Shown: positions 10,589 to 20,374, counted from the stretch's first letter. The stretch: DNA of 21,115 nucleotides from Glomus cerebriforme (GCA_003550305.1 QKYT01000241.1:53286-74400), one strand, 5' to 3'. The notes: generated by a model from the letters alone, not told the origin. Translations and numbers: made by a program.

Positions 10589-11374
10589 AGTGATGTAAAT
10601 GCTATTACTTATATAAAACCGGCATGATATAACAGATAAGCTTTTTTTTTATTTTTCCGATGCACACTATACACACTTACACTACACATTTAAAAAGCAC
10701 AAGGCCTGATGCAACGAAAACTTTTACGTTACTGTACATGCTGATCAAGAAAATAAATTTCGTCAAAATGGCGCAGAAGAATACAACGCAGTACATTATC
10801 AAAGCAAAATTTTGTCAATTACATAATCGGTTTCATCTTAGATTTAAGATGTATGACGTAATGACGGAGGGATGAATAAAATCCACCTATTTTTCTTTAC
10901 CTGTTGTATTAAAAATTTAGGTCGTATCCCGAAGGATTGCTTCGCAAAAATAAATTACAAGTGAGACGAAGCATAAAAATTAAAGTCGGATTTGATTCGA
11001 AGTTAATTGCTAATCAGATTTATGGTGTAGTCCAGAAACAACTACTAAAAATACATGACGTTTCGCGGCTCTTTCTCATTCTTACTTTTTTTTCATTGAG
11101 TTTTTTTTATTAAAATAACTACATTTAGCTCATTTATTACATTTATCTTCAGATATTACAGATAATACTCAATTTCAACAATAAAAATTCCCTGCCATAA
11201 CATCCATCACCATAACAAATATAGAAATATAAAAAGATTATTGCGGAATAAAAACAAGTTAAGAAACTATAATCTTGCTAAAACAAACTATAAAGAATTG
11301 CCGATTCACATACTAGAAGAAAAAGAAAATTTTAAAGCAAAAAAAATTGCTGTAGAAGAAATTTAGAAAAATAT
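10589..11374. other. Spacer with a small inverted repeat
   Basis: Contains a 7-bp inverted pair TGCTTCG / CGAAGCA near 10940-10974 and otherwise no supported gene. The open frame at 10660-10875 has no protein-like features and I leave it out. Confidence 0.4.
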
Positions 11375-11647
11375 TCATTTATCTCCATGATCGTGAATTA
11401 GGTGATTCACAAAGTGGTACTTAACTTCGAACAAATCATCACAGTATGGACATCTAAGTTCCGGTGAATCACAGTCTCCGTCGTTATCATTATTGTCGTC
11501 GTCGTCACCGTTGACATCATCATTATCAGCATCGAAAATCGTCCAGTTCGTTAGATGAGTGTAATTCCTGAGTCCGTGAAAATGCCAAGTATTTAATAAT
11601 GCAAAAAGTGCAGAACAAACAACGAACCTTAAATTGTGGGATCTCAA
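11375..11647 (-). CDS. Possible C2H2 zinc-finger protein, C-terminal part
   Basis: The frame ends in a C2H2-like finger: CPYC (11452-11441), twelve residues, His, four residues, His, then GDK and stop at 11377-11375. Before it lies an Asp/Asn-rich acidic run. The first codon of the frame is TTG, so the 5' part must come from elsewhere. A candidate acceptor CTCAG sits before GAATTAC (about 11565), which keeps the finger frame. Upstream on the same strand are TATAAAAG (11743-11736) and ATGGGG (11697), but the frame from that ATG stops after 13 codons (about 11658). A third frame is also open over 11695-11540. The true model is unresolved and could be a broken gene. A nuclear role is inferred only from the finger. 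Confidence 0.4.
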   Translation of the reverse strand: MRSHNLRFVVCSALFALLNTWHFHGLRNYTHLTNWTIFDADNDDVNGDDDDNNDNDGDCDSPELRCPYCDDLFEVKYHFVNHLIHDHGDK

Positions 11648-11735
11648 TGTCTAAACTAAATCCCAGTAAAATGTTTCCTTCGTTGAGATTTCCCCATTTT
11701 TTTTTTTTCTACAAAAGGGTTTATTTCTGATATTT

Positions 11736-11743
11736 CTTTTATA
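11736..11743 (-). promoter_or_regulatory. TATA-like box
   Basis: TATAAAAG on the minus strand, about 40 nt before the ATG at 11697. It forms one arm of an 8-bp inverted pair, GGGTTTAT / ATAAACCC (about 11718-11748). It is the best promoter candidate for the possible zinc-finger gene. Confidence 0.35.
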
Positions 11744-11748
11744 AACCC

Positions 11749-12240
11749 AAATGTTGCGATTTAAAGGGTCAATCAGCCACTCGAGCTTAACTTCGTACCT
11801 TCCATAAAAATAAACTCATTTCTTAATATATATTTTCATCCTTGCCCTGAAAAGTCAGCAACTTCGACCCTATCCTTCAATAAACCTATGATTACCCCTA
11901 TGACTCCTTCACCCTTGTTGGTAAAAGCTAACAGCTGGGTGACAAGACACATGCTACGGGGTTTGTCATGTTTTCAACAGAACAAGGTTGTCTACAGTCA
12001 TATAATGGTCTAGCAAAACTCTTATTTTTTATGGTCTATTTCATAATTTAATTTTACTGGATTACTGCAAAACAATAAAATTGAAAAGTTTATTTTTATC
12101 AATCTTTAGAAAATCTTTAATCATTCCTAAATGTTTATTTAGAATATAAAAAAAATAAAATAAAAATAAAAAGTAAAACTCTTGCACAGCCACAAAAACA
12201 TAATAAGTTTTACAAGAATCACAATCCTTTTTTTTTGGCA
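11749..12240. other. Spacer between two minus-strand genes
   Basis: The part at 11830-12000 is less AT-rich than the surrounding spacers, but no frame on either strand stays open and no tRNA or snRNA signature was found. It would include the 3' end of the membrane-protein gene transcript. Confidence 0.4.
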
Positions 12241-13052
12241 TTATTTCGTTTCATCTATGGCAATATTTTCTTCAGCTCCGACGTTATTGACTCCAATGGT
12301 CGTGCGAGGAATATTTCCCCCAAATCGTTTTAATTTTTTACCCCATTGAATGAGCAGTATAGTATTAACAATATATAAAAATGGAATTATGAAACCATAA
12401 ACTTGTGTCACGATTATAACAGGAATATTGATGAATTGTAAAACAACTGTTAAATAAATTTATATTTTATTAAAAAATTTTCTTTTTTTTTAGGAACATA
12501 CAATAAATGAAATCAAAATAAATTTTTTTTCTTACCATAACTTATCCACAAAATAAATTCAAAGCTTTTTTTTTTTAAAACAAAAAAAAAAAAAAAAAAT
12601 TAATTAATTAAAAGACGACTATTTATCATGGTTATGAATTATTTTGTCAAAAAACTTACAAACAAATAAGATAATCCAATATCGATGGTGCGCTATTCCA
12701 ACCTTTTTCAAGTGTAACGATATAATAACCTAAATTTCAATCAATTGATTTATGATAATTGATTTATTTATTTTATGAAAGTACTTTATAATCATAATAA
12801 TAAAATTCGTATTATCTTACCACATATCAAAATGGAAATACTATCATTAATAATAAAATATACGTAGATACTATTGCCAGTATCTATAGTTGGACTAAAA
12901 GTGTAGGGATCTAAAAATCATATTTATATTATTTATAAATTTAGATTTATATAACAGCAGATTAATTTCTTTAAAGTTGTTATACCCATAGTCAAACATG
13001 CTACACTAAGAGCGAATATCAAAATTCTAACAATGTTTATAGCAAGCGGCAT
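12241..13052 (-). CDS. Four-helix membrane protein, MARVEL-like (5 exons, 153 aa)
   Basis: Exons in coding order: 13052-12986, 12910-12821, 12729-12660, 12564-12536 (a 29-nt microexon), 12446-12241. They total 462 nt, all junctions are GT..AG, and the frame is kept throughout. Introns are 75-95 nt, three with GTAAG donors. The protein starts MPLAINIVRILIFALS and ends AIDETK before TAA 12243-12241. Four hydrophobic segments lie at about 4-22, 38-58, 68-90 and 95-119, followed by a basic stretch (GKKLKR) and a polar tail of about 30 residues. Four helices with a polar third-helix entry and FEFILWISY resemble MARVEL-type proteins of fungal plasma membrane domains. That family name is inference. 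The ATG is the only one in frame upstream of the first donor. The gene appears intact. Confidence 0.75.
12565..12659 (-). other. Intron 3 of the membrane-protein gene, with long A/T runs
   Basis: A 95-nt intron with donor GTAAGT and an AAG acceptor directly after a run of A. It holds about 18 T in a row (minus strand), so its length is prone to change by slippage. It precedes the 29-nt microexon. Confidence 0.6.
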
Positions 13053-13320
13053 TTTTGAAATCAGCTGGTGTTAAAAAAGTTTTTCGCTGTCTTAATATAG
13101 TAATAATTCGTACTAACGACAATAGGGAATATAATAATGATCTAATTATAGCGTGTGGGAAAATCGGTAAATCAGATCACCAATCAAAATTAATCATATG
13201 AACCAACAAAGTCTTGGGAAATCTTGGATATCATCAATTATGTCACATTTACGTAAACCCTATAATTATTGTAATACTGAGAAATACAACAAAGATAAAA
13301 AATCTAGAACATTAATATTA

Positions 13321-13529
13321 TTAATATTTTACAATTTGAAACACTTCACATTCTTCTATAGCAAACTTATTTGTGGTTTTTCTAATGGATCTTTCATAAG
13401 CGTAAGAAGCTTTTACATAATAATTTATACCACCGCCAAACGTAGGTTTTCCATTATAATATCTACAATACCAAGATTTTCATCTATTACACGACTTAAA
13501 ATATAATTTCCAATTCTATCATTAAAAGA
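13321..13529 (-). pseudogene. Broken TLDc-domain remnant
   Basis: On the minus strand, SFNDRIGNYILSRV (from about 13529) and then, after a one-base frameshift near 13455, YNGKPTFGGG, YERSIRKTT and FAIEECEVFQIV, ending at TAA 13323-13321. The order matches the C-terminal half of TLDc domains: a NYILSRV-type segment, G-P-x-F-G-G-G, a YE-x-x-I-R segment, and a final EVFxI. TLDc proteins are linked to oxidative-stress protection and V-ATPase regulation. Upstream to about 13740 there are further open patches with stops (for example NVYGPYIEEESSKIRY) that may be its 5' part. Confidence 0.55.
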
Positions 13530-13870
13530 GAATCTATTAGAACTACAGTATAATGAGTATATCCACCACCAGATTCGGAAATTTTGATAGATTCTTCGTC
13601 AGATACGGTTCGTTATTCCCAAAAAACAAGTAAGATGTTAGAATCACTATTCAATACCTCAATATTATTTCCTAATTTCTTACATATCGAATTTTGCTAG
13701 ATTCTTCTTCAATATATGGTCCATAAACATTTTCTTGATCCTAGGAAAAAAATAATTTGAATTAATGAACCAAAAGAAAAAAATTGATGATTAGTGAAAA
13801 AAAAAAAATCAAATCAATTAGTTATTAAGTGGAATGATTTTGATCATGTGATTTCGTCGTCTCTATCAAT
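13530..13870. other. Debris upstream of the TLDc remnant
   Basis: Contains minus-strand coding-like patches broken by stops (to about 13740), then AT-rich DNA. A TGATCATGTGA near-palindrome lies near 13842-13852. No intact gene. Confidence 0.4.
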
Positions 13871-13916
13871 CCCTTAGGCTGATTAAGGGGAGTCTAGGAT
13901 AAAACCCTAGACCCCC
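13871..13916. repeat. Two overlapping, mutually exclusive hairpins
   Basis: Hairpin A pairs CCCTTA (13871-13876) with TAAGGG (13884-13889). Hairpin B pairs GGGG-A-GTCTAGG (13887-13898) with CCTAGAC-CCCC (13906-13916), an 11-bp stem with one bulge and a 7-nt loop. The two share 13887-13889, so only one can form at a time. The block is far more GC-rich than its surroundings and may be the core of a small foldback transposon. Confidence 0.7.
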
Positions 13917-14133
13917 TAGTGCAGGTTAAGATTCCCCATATTTTCTAGTATTTTACTGCGTATTTACTTTTCTAAAACCTATGCTCTCGTATGACCTATG
14001 ACCAAGTCTGAAAATTAAGAGTATATCACTACTATTAATCATATAAATAACTCTTTGATGTGTACTATAATATTCACATTCCTTATTTCATAAAAATAAT
14101 CATCTTCTTAATTTTCCTGAAACGTTAAATAGA

Positions 14134-14758
14134 TTGCAACAAGAATTTTACCTCGCCAAGCCCTTTGAAGAGAAACGTGCCGAGAATAAAAAACTTATGA
14201 GAAGCCTCAAGGACAACGTTTATAATGAAAACTTTAATGAATATAGAAAATATAGAAAATATAGAAAATACTTGGGAAAGCTAAAAGACAATACAAAAGA
14301 TTTAGTCAACATAATAGAACAGCAAAGAGCCGTTAGCAATGATCTCTTTGTCATTGCAAAAAGTTTACTAAACAAATTTGAAAGAAAATATGCCCTAAGA
14401 GATTATAGATAACTTGTTTTAAAAGTCAAGTAGATTCGAATGTATGGAATAAAACACAATCAACTATCTATACGAAAGTAGAATTTGAAATGGCAAATTA
14501 TTCTGCATTAGAGAAAATTCATATTTCAGAATTAGAAATTGCTATAAATAAGGTTGATGTGACGCTTGAAGAATATGGAATTTTGATGTTGATGAAATAC
14601 AAAAGTAACAGCGAATTTCATGGTGACAGATTTCAAACACGAACAGAGGAAAAGAAAAGCTAAATACATCGTTTCCTAATGGCATGGAACTCTTTAAAAA
14701 TGCACTAAATAAACTTTTCATTGCTCTGGATATCTTTGAATCTTTAAGGAGATGCTAA
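14134..14758 (+). pseudogene. Frameshifted protein-coding gene, family unknown
   Basis: Three plus-strand blocks follow one another in different frames with almost no overlap. Block 1 (14134-14412) reads FEEKRAENKKLMRSLKDN and a helical, charged stretch. Block 2 (about 14420-14663) reads VDSNVWNKTQSTIYTK, then MANYSALEKIHISELEIAI and VTLEEYGILMLMKYKS. Block 3 (about 14659-14758) reads LNTSFPNGMELFKNALNK and FIALDIFESLRRC before TAA. No intron joins blocks 1 and 2, and a single-base shift joins 2 and 3. Block 1 begins at TTG after an acceptor-like AAATAG, so 5' exons may be missing. Predicted content is mostly helical. I do not recognise the family. Confidence 0.5.
14241..14270 (+). repeat. 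Tandem 9-bp repeat coding YRK
   Basis: About three copies of ATATAGAAA, giving YRKYRKYRKY inside block 1 of the frameshifted gene. The unit length of 9 keeps the frame whatever the copy number. Confidence 0.8.
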
Positions 14759-15593
14759 GAAATTAGAAAATTAATAGGGAAAGTCCAAAAATAGTTGAAA
14801 AAAAATAAGAGAAAATATAAGGGGGATATTATTTAGCTAGTTTATTTATGTCATATTGTAGGAACACAATTTATTTATGTATAATAACTTCATGTTAAAG
14901 TCAAAATAAAGAAGCTTTATTATATTTTTTTTCATTAACTAATACATTGGAAAAGTAAAAAATGAAATTAATAAAAGATATCACGTTTAAAGGGAGGAAT
15001 AAAGCACGAAAAAACATGCCCGAGCTCCAAGTGGTACTATATCCTGAATGCCTGAATGTGAAGCACTTCCTGTGATGAAAAATAAAAATTTTGATTTAAT
15101 TTTTTTGGCCATGATTATTATTAATTGCTAGATGCTGATAATGTAAACAATTTTTTTATTATGATTTAGATGTCTATTCTTTGTTATAGATACTTCAATA
15201 GTTTATTATTTTTATTAGTTTCTTTTACTGTATCTTTTTTTATTATTTTATTTTTATTTTTATTTTTATCGAAGAACAGCAAATCCACAGGTAAGTTATA
15301 CAAAAAAAGAATAAAAATTCAAAATACATATATGCTACACTGTAAATATGTCTAGACTTTTTAGGGTCCTGACTGCCGGCTACCAAGTAACAGGGGGAGC
15401 ATTAGCTACATATTTGATAATAAAGGGAAATGAGAAAAGTCAGAGCGATTTAAATAAAAAAAATGAACTAAAATAATAAAATTGTTCTATATAAAGAATA
15501 TTGAGAGAAGAGAAATAATTATAAAAATCATGGTGTAGGTACCAATTACCTGAATGAAGGAAGTTACTTGATACCTATAGCAACCAAGCATTA
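14759..15593. other. AT-rich spacer
   Basis: Holds a T-rich low-complexity stretch (15206-15272) giving a hydrophobic 61-codon frame with no other support, and a doubled CCTGAATG near 15046-15060. 15360-15593 may be the 3' flank of the LINE. I see no supported gene. Confidence 0.4.
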
Positions 15594-16810
15594 TTATTGA
15601 TCAATGTGTTTGAAGTTTCTGAGCGTGAATTGCGAATAGTCACGTGAGGTGGGAGATCTGTTGTTGTTCGTACGATAGAATTTCATGTCGCGTTTTGTTA
15701 TATTTAAAGATTTTTCCAACTCTTTGTGTTTTGCAGCGCGTGATGCCCAAATAATTTTGAATAAATCCATTAAAAGGGAAGAGATAAAGGTCATTAAGTG
15801 AGGTAAAGAATTATTGGCCGATCCGAAAGTGTTATAAAAAATTTTTGATAATGATGCAGTGCTATACGGTAATAGAAAGATTATTAGCTGAAATATAAGA
15901 ATCTAAAGTAAAGCAAAGTAAATAGTTATTTTGTTTTAATTTCTGTCTATAAGATAATTTTGATAAAATAAAAGAATTATAGGTGTGAATAAAGTTTGCC
16001 GAATCTGTGTTGATGGTGATTGATGCGTTAACGGGGTAGTCAGTATTGCTGTGACAATTGCCATAGTTTCTGCTTTTGTAGCAGATGGTAAATGTGTTAT
16101 TCTTCCCATAAAGGATGTAGTGTTGAGGGAAGCTTCAGTTTCGATCCAACTGAAGCCAATTCTACAATCATGTTTGGTGAGGGATTTTACTGAACCATCC
16201 GTGAAGAAATTGAAAGTTATGTTGATCTTTGATCTGGCTAAGAGTGCGGATGATGTCGGTACATCCTATAAAACAATTTTGAATAAAAGGGTCAATTGTA
16301 TGCGTATCATCTATTTGATTATTAAAGGGAAAATTGTGTGTCGGAAGAGAATAATTTGGATTGATGTCTGTTAGAGGGGTTGCATTATGCAACATGGAAT
16401 TTTGTTTGTAATAATTAAAGCTTTTAACTCTTAGAGTATGGTGAGGATCAATTGTTATGATGTAGTGTTTGTAAGAGATTCTATTAGAGGAGTATGGGTT
16501 GTAATTTTTATCACGAATTTGAATTCTATTTAAGTTGTGTAATTGGATCCAAGCAACACATTTTGGACGTAAATCTCTATGAAAATATGTATAATAATGG
16601 CAGTTGTTACAAGGGATGAAGGTCGGGACATATTGTTTGGGCGTAGTATTCGCTGTATCAGTTGTAGTAGGGGAGTATATCCAATGTTCAATGTATGCGA
16701 TTGGGATTCCATGCTGGGGTTGTTGATTTCGATGATTCTACCAATCACTACGTTGTTAATATCGGGATCGACCCATATTTTCCCTTTGGGTCAGATTTTT
16801 TTATTATTTT
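15594..16810 (-). mobile_element. LINE-type non-LTR retrotransposon remnant, 3' half with RNase H
   Basis: Minus-strand frames, in order, read a CxxC-like IPCNNCHYY segment, a long spacer (CVAWIQLHNLNRIQ and so on), then an RNase H domain: TDGS (16202-16191), SATKAE with its glutamate at 16070-16068, and NTDS (about 16011-16000). These are three of the acidic positions of an RNase H active site. The C-terminal tail runs SLNITKRDMKFYRTN to a stop at 15596-15594. At least three frameshifts (about 16005-16050, 16195-16210 and 16690-16710) and some stops break it. The reverse transcriptase part, which would lie upstream beyond 16810, is absent. It abuts a Tc1-like element at 16820. Confidence 0.75.
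16000..16202 (-). pseudogene. RNase H domain of the LINE remnant
   Basis: Reads FFTDGSVKSLTKHDCRIGFS, then SFMGRITHLPSATKAETMAI and, after a shift, SITINTDSANFIHTYNSFI. Spacing and order fit an RNase H fold (strand with D, helix with E, strand with D), which removes RNA from RNA:DNA hybrids during retrotransposition. The final acidic/histidine region is not recognisable. Confidence 0.75.
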
Positions 16811-16819
16811 ATTATTATA

Positions 16820-17952
16820 CAGTGCGAGCAAAATTTTTCGGGAAACAATCATGTGACTTTGATCACGTGAAAAGAATCATCAAAAATAGTCCAATAAAAT
16901 TACAATACATTTAAACTAAACTTTGTACATCATGCTAACAGACACAACTCTTTACACAAGACCTCAAGAAAAATGTCTCCAAAACTATAGGTTATGTCAA
17001 AAAAATGGCAACGAGAAGTAATTTTACATTTGTTGACTGAAGAAATGCGTTATGCAAGTGAAATTTAGCGTCGTACCAACATTGGACTCTTCACAATATA
17101 CTATAACCTGAAAAATTGGAAATGACAGGCGATGTGGCTCAAAAACCTGGTGCAGGTCAGCCAAAAAGATTATAAAAGCTGCATCAAATGTTATAGACCA
17201 ACAAATTAGGCAAAATCCTTTAGTATCAACAAAAAATTTAGCCAAAAAACTCTCAGAAAAGGGTGTAACAGTGTCCAGACACACAATTGGAAGACATCTT
17301 TGCCATCATAATTATAAAAATTCTATCCCACTTGCAATACCAATGCTCACGATTGATCATAAACGAAAATGAGTAGAATGGGCCAAGAAGCACCTTGACG
17401 ACAATTGGTTACGCACTTTATTTTCAGATGAGACATCATTTTAACTATTCAGAAACACAATTATTCAATAGTACAAGCATCATCGGCCGGTCAGGCCTAT
17501 TCAAAAACAGACAAAAAAATTCATGCATGAGGCAAATTTTCTACATGTGGTAAAACTAGTCTTTATTGCTTTTGTTGGGATAATGGATGCTGAATTCTAT
17601 GTTAAAATTCTTGAAGAACAACTTCTTCCTGAGGTTGAGGAAATGATGGGTGATAATTGGAGCTGCAACAGAATAATGATCCTAAAAACACTAGTCGCTT
17701 AGCAAAAAATTTCTCCAAAAACATGTCTCAGAAGTAATGGATTGGCCATCCAACAGCCCCGATCTCAATCCGATTGAAAACTTATGGGCTTGTTAAAAGG
17801 AATGTAGAGAAAAGAAAAACATGAAATTTGGAGGATTTGGAGGTGTTTATGGTTGAAGAATGGGAAATGATTCCGATGAATTTATAAACAATTTGGTTAG
17901 ATCAATGAAAACAAGATCCAAAGAAATTATCAGGATAAGGATTAATTATTAA
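16820..17952 (+). mobile_element. Tc1/mariner-like transposon, left end present, right end not found
   Basis: The left terminus is CAGTGCGAGCAAAATTTTTC starting at 16820, preceded by TA (16818-16819). It carries TCATGTGA (16849-16856) and TCACGTGA (16863-16870) just inside. A decayed transposase follows. I could not find a matching inverted end between 17950 and 18200, so the 3' end is lost or diverged and the coordinate given is the end of the transposase remnant. Confidence 0.7.
17000..17952 (+). pseudogene. Tc1-like (DD34E-type) transposase, inactivated
   Basis: N-terminal helix-turn-helix part: LTEEMRYASEI and RRTNIGLFTIYYNLK, then KPGAG and NLAKKLSEKGVTVSRHTI. Catalytic region: first Asp in LFSDETSF (17427-17429), second in NNDPKNTSR (17678-17680), third acidic residue in [12 protein letters not shown] (Glu at 17776-17778). 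The last two lie about 33-34 codons apart, allowing for a frameshift. It ends EIIRIRINY, stop 17950-17952. In-frame stops (for example near 17060, 17370 and 17442) and frameshifts (near 17105 and 17725) make it non-functional. Confidence 0.85.
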
Positions 17953-18312
17953 GCTCACCACCGTAAATGTAATTTAATGTATTTTTTATTAATCATAATT
18001 ATTATTACATTATTTTTATTAATTATATTTGCAGTTTTCATTTTTATCAATTTTTTCATTTGATATAATTGTTATTATATAATATAATAGAAAAATTTTG
18101 ATCTTTCATTTTTAGTAATTTGGGTGGCCAATGAAATTTTATAATAACAAGATGTCAAGAAATGGAGTAAAGAGGATATCACAATTATGTAAAGAACTCT
18201 TCATAGGTTTATTGCTTTAATCAGATTTTATCATATGTCTTCAGAAGATTTTTTGATAAAATATATTCTTTCGAAGTATTATACCTGAAGTTTGATTAAT
18301 AAAATATTTTAG
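17953..18312. other. AT-rich spacer after the transposon
   Basis: Includes GGGTGGCCAATGAAATTTTA near 18122-18141, which might be a diverged transposon terminus. It does not match the left end. No gene seen. Confidence 0.35.
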
Positions 18313-18516
18313 AATAGCTTTATATTCTCATTTACAAATAAAAATGTTGTTCAAAGCGCAAAAGTAGGTTATAATAGTAATATTGATCAATATTCCGTAG
18401 ATTGTTTTTCAAATTATGTCCAGCGTAGAGTTAAAGATAATGTTGAATGGAGTACTTATAGTCATTCTTATCCTAATTTAGGTATAAAGAAGTTTTTTCA
18501 AAATAATTTTATATGA
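18313..18516 (+). pseudogene. TLDc-like exon fragment
   Basis: A 67-codon plus-strand frame directly after an acceptor-like ATTTTAG. It begins NSFIFSFTNKNVVQSAKVGY, goes on through DCFSNYVQRRVKD and ends at TGA 18514-18516. The SFIFSF opening is typical of the middle of TLDc domains; the rest diverges from the usual ending. Nothing coding was found upstream, so it is likely an orphan exon or pseudogene fragment. Confidence 0.4.
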
Positions 18517-18689
18517 TAACAAGAAAATAAACTTTTTATTATTTAATTTTTTTCTGCCTAATGATTTTTTTATATTAATTGTTCATTTGATTATTTAAAA
18601 ATTAAATTTAAAAATTTTCAGTCTAGTTAAATGTTTCTATCTTATCTAAACAAATCATTAATTTTACCTAAATATTTTCTATTGTTTTA

Positions 18690-19500
18690 GCAATCCCCCA
18701 ACAATATTTAATAATCTCCATTTGTTGTACTTTTTTTTCATTTACTAATTTTTCCTGTGTTCGTTCCTTCATTATCTTTCATTATTCTTGTTCATTTTCA
18801 TTTTTTTTCAATTACATCACCATTTCTTTCTATTTCTCATTTTAAATTAATTTTTGTATGATTCAATTAACATTACACTTTAAATTATTCTCCCATTTTA
18901 TTTCTTNGGTATTGCATTCATTATTTTCTTAGTAAATCTCACTTTTTTCTACACTTCGTGAGTGATCCTCATTATTCCTGGCACTTTCTTATTCTCTATT
19001 AGTATATTATATACTTTGCCTCAAATTGTTCTTTCCATTTTTAGNTTTCTNCTCATTTCTTCTCATCAAATTTTCATTCTCAATGATTTCTTTAGCCTTC
19101 AATAATTTTAGTTGTTGATTTCTTGTTGTAACATGGATTGTTTATTATCTTCAGATTCTTTTTATGTTTAAATATCTAATATGATCACTGTACCTTTATT
19201 TTTTCTGTTTATCCCAATTTTCTGTTAATAAAATTGTTTCTTTTCTCATTATGACTTCTAAATATTACATAATCTTTTAAATCTTTAAATATATATTTAT
19301 CATTACATTCAATCAGTTTTGATTTTGCTAAATTCATAATATCCATTGTTTATCTTCTTATTATGAAAAGCAGGTTTCATATTTAGTGTTTTACGGCTAT
19401 TCTTTTGGTGTTTCAACTCGTTACTTGTATTACTTGGCATTTTGCTGATAGATGGTATCTTATCTTTAGAGTTACTAGATTTTTGAAAATGAAATAGATG
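18690..19500 (-). pseudogene. Remnant of a lysine-rich, probably coiled-coil gene
   Basis: The minus strand is strongly purine-rich and shows short open patches in shifting frames. From 5' to 3': a 43-codon frame from ATG 19440 (MPSNTSNELKHQKNSRKT) to TGA 19309, a shifted LIECNDKYIFKDLKDYVIF, then Lys/Glu-rich pieces such as SMLQQEINN. Upstream of the ATG the frame stays open to about 19490. Many stops follow. Ambiguous bases at 18907, 19045 and 19051 lower certainty. Family not recognised. Confidence 0.3.
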
Positions 19501-19524
19501 AAGGGGAATTCTAATCTAAACCAA

Positions 19525-19740
19525 ACCGCAGATAGGATATATTCAACTATCTGACCGGTCTTTCCTTGCCTGATACGAAGAAGACTTCTATATACAGTAT
19601 AAGGAAGAGAAGAGGAAGTTTAAAGGAATTTAAAAAGAAATCAAACCAGCTAGATAGGAAACTACCTGCTGGACCTTCCTTGCCTGATACGAGGAAAACT
19701 CTATATACAGTATAAGGAAAGATAAAAGAAGGAGCTTAAA
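19525..19740. repeat. Structured tandem repeat, copies 1 and 2
   Basis: Two units with 114-bp spacing share TTCCTTGCCTGATACGA and TATATACAGTATAAGGAA. Each has three paired parts. Copy 1: CAGATAG / CTATCTG (19529-19535 with 19547-19553), outer TTCCTT / AAGGAA, inner GAAG / CTTC (19577-19580 with 19585-19588). Copy 2: CCAGC..AGG / CCT-GCTGG (19646-19672), outer TTCCTT / AAGGAA (19676-19719), inner GAG / CTC (19691-19701). The paired arms differ between copies yet stay complementary. Confidence 0.75.
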
Positions 19741-20374
19741 GGAGTAGTTTATTTTTTAAGAGGTTATAGAGAAAAAATGAAATTATGGAGAGAAAAGAGT
19801 GGTAAACAAGTAACGCAAATTATATTATAGTAGCAAAAGTCTTTAGTCTAATAGTCTTTGTAGAAAGGAAAGAATACGTTTTTTAGATTTAGAGAAAAAA
19901 TTTTTTTTTAAAAAAATGGTAGGTATTTATAAATTTTNATTTTACCTTTTGTAAAATTTACAAAGGATGTGTCATGATAACTTATTATGTGTTTTTTTAT
20001 TATTAATTATGTAATGTATTACATGTATTACTTAATTTAGATTGGGCTCATATAAGTCACAATCCATTTTGTTTACGCGTTATGTATTGGATCATAATTT
20101 CCTATTTTTTTTTTTATTTTCTAATCTATAATTAGGTAATATTAGAAGATACTAGATTTATCAGTCACACAATTTATAATTTTAAGCTTATTACACTAAT
20201 ACGTAACACGCGAAATATTGATTAATTATATACAATAATTGATAATTGTAATAATATAATTTTTAAACAATAAATAAACTATGAATTATAAATTTAGCTG
20301 CTTTATTTGAAATATAAATAATTTTTTTAAAAAAATTTGAGGTGCATACATAAAAAAATTTTTAATATAATTAG
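19741..20374. other. AT-rich spacer
   Basis: No coding frame, RNA gene or repeat is supported here. One ambiguous base lies at 19938. Confidence 0.4.

Noticed and set aside
10660..10875. Plus-strand 71-codon frame
   Set aside because: No motif, no promoter or splice context, low-complexity start rich in His and Thr.
13198..13506. Plus-strand 102-codon frame
   Set aside because: Antisense to the TLDc remnant, which explains the coding-like composition.
15170..15355. Hydrophobic 61-codon plus-strand frame, possible small membrane peptide
   Set aside because: The hydrophobicity comes from a simple TTTTTA-type repeat; no supporting context.
16051..16374. Plus-strand 107-codon frame
   Set aside because: Antisense to the LINE RNase H region, which has catalytic motifs on the minus strand.
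16579..16914. Plus-strand 111-codon frame
   Set aside because: Antisense to the LINE and crosses the LINE/Tc1 boundary at 16820, so it cannot be one old gene.
17024..17284. Minus-strand 86-codon frame
   Set aside because: Antisense to the Tc1-like transposase remnant.
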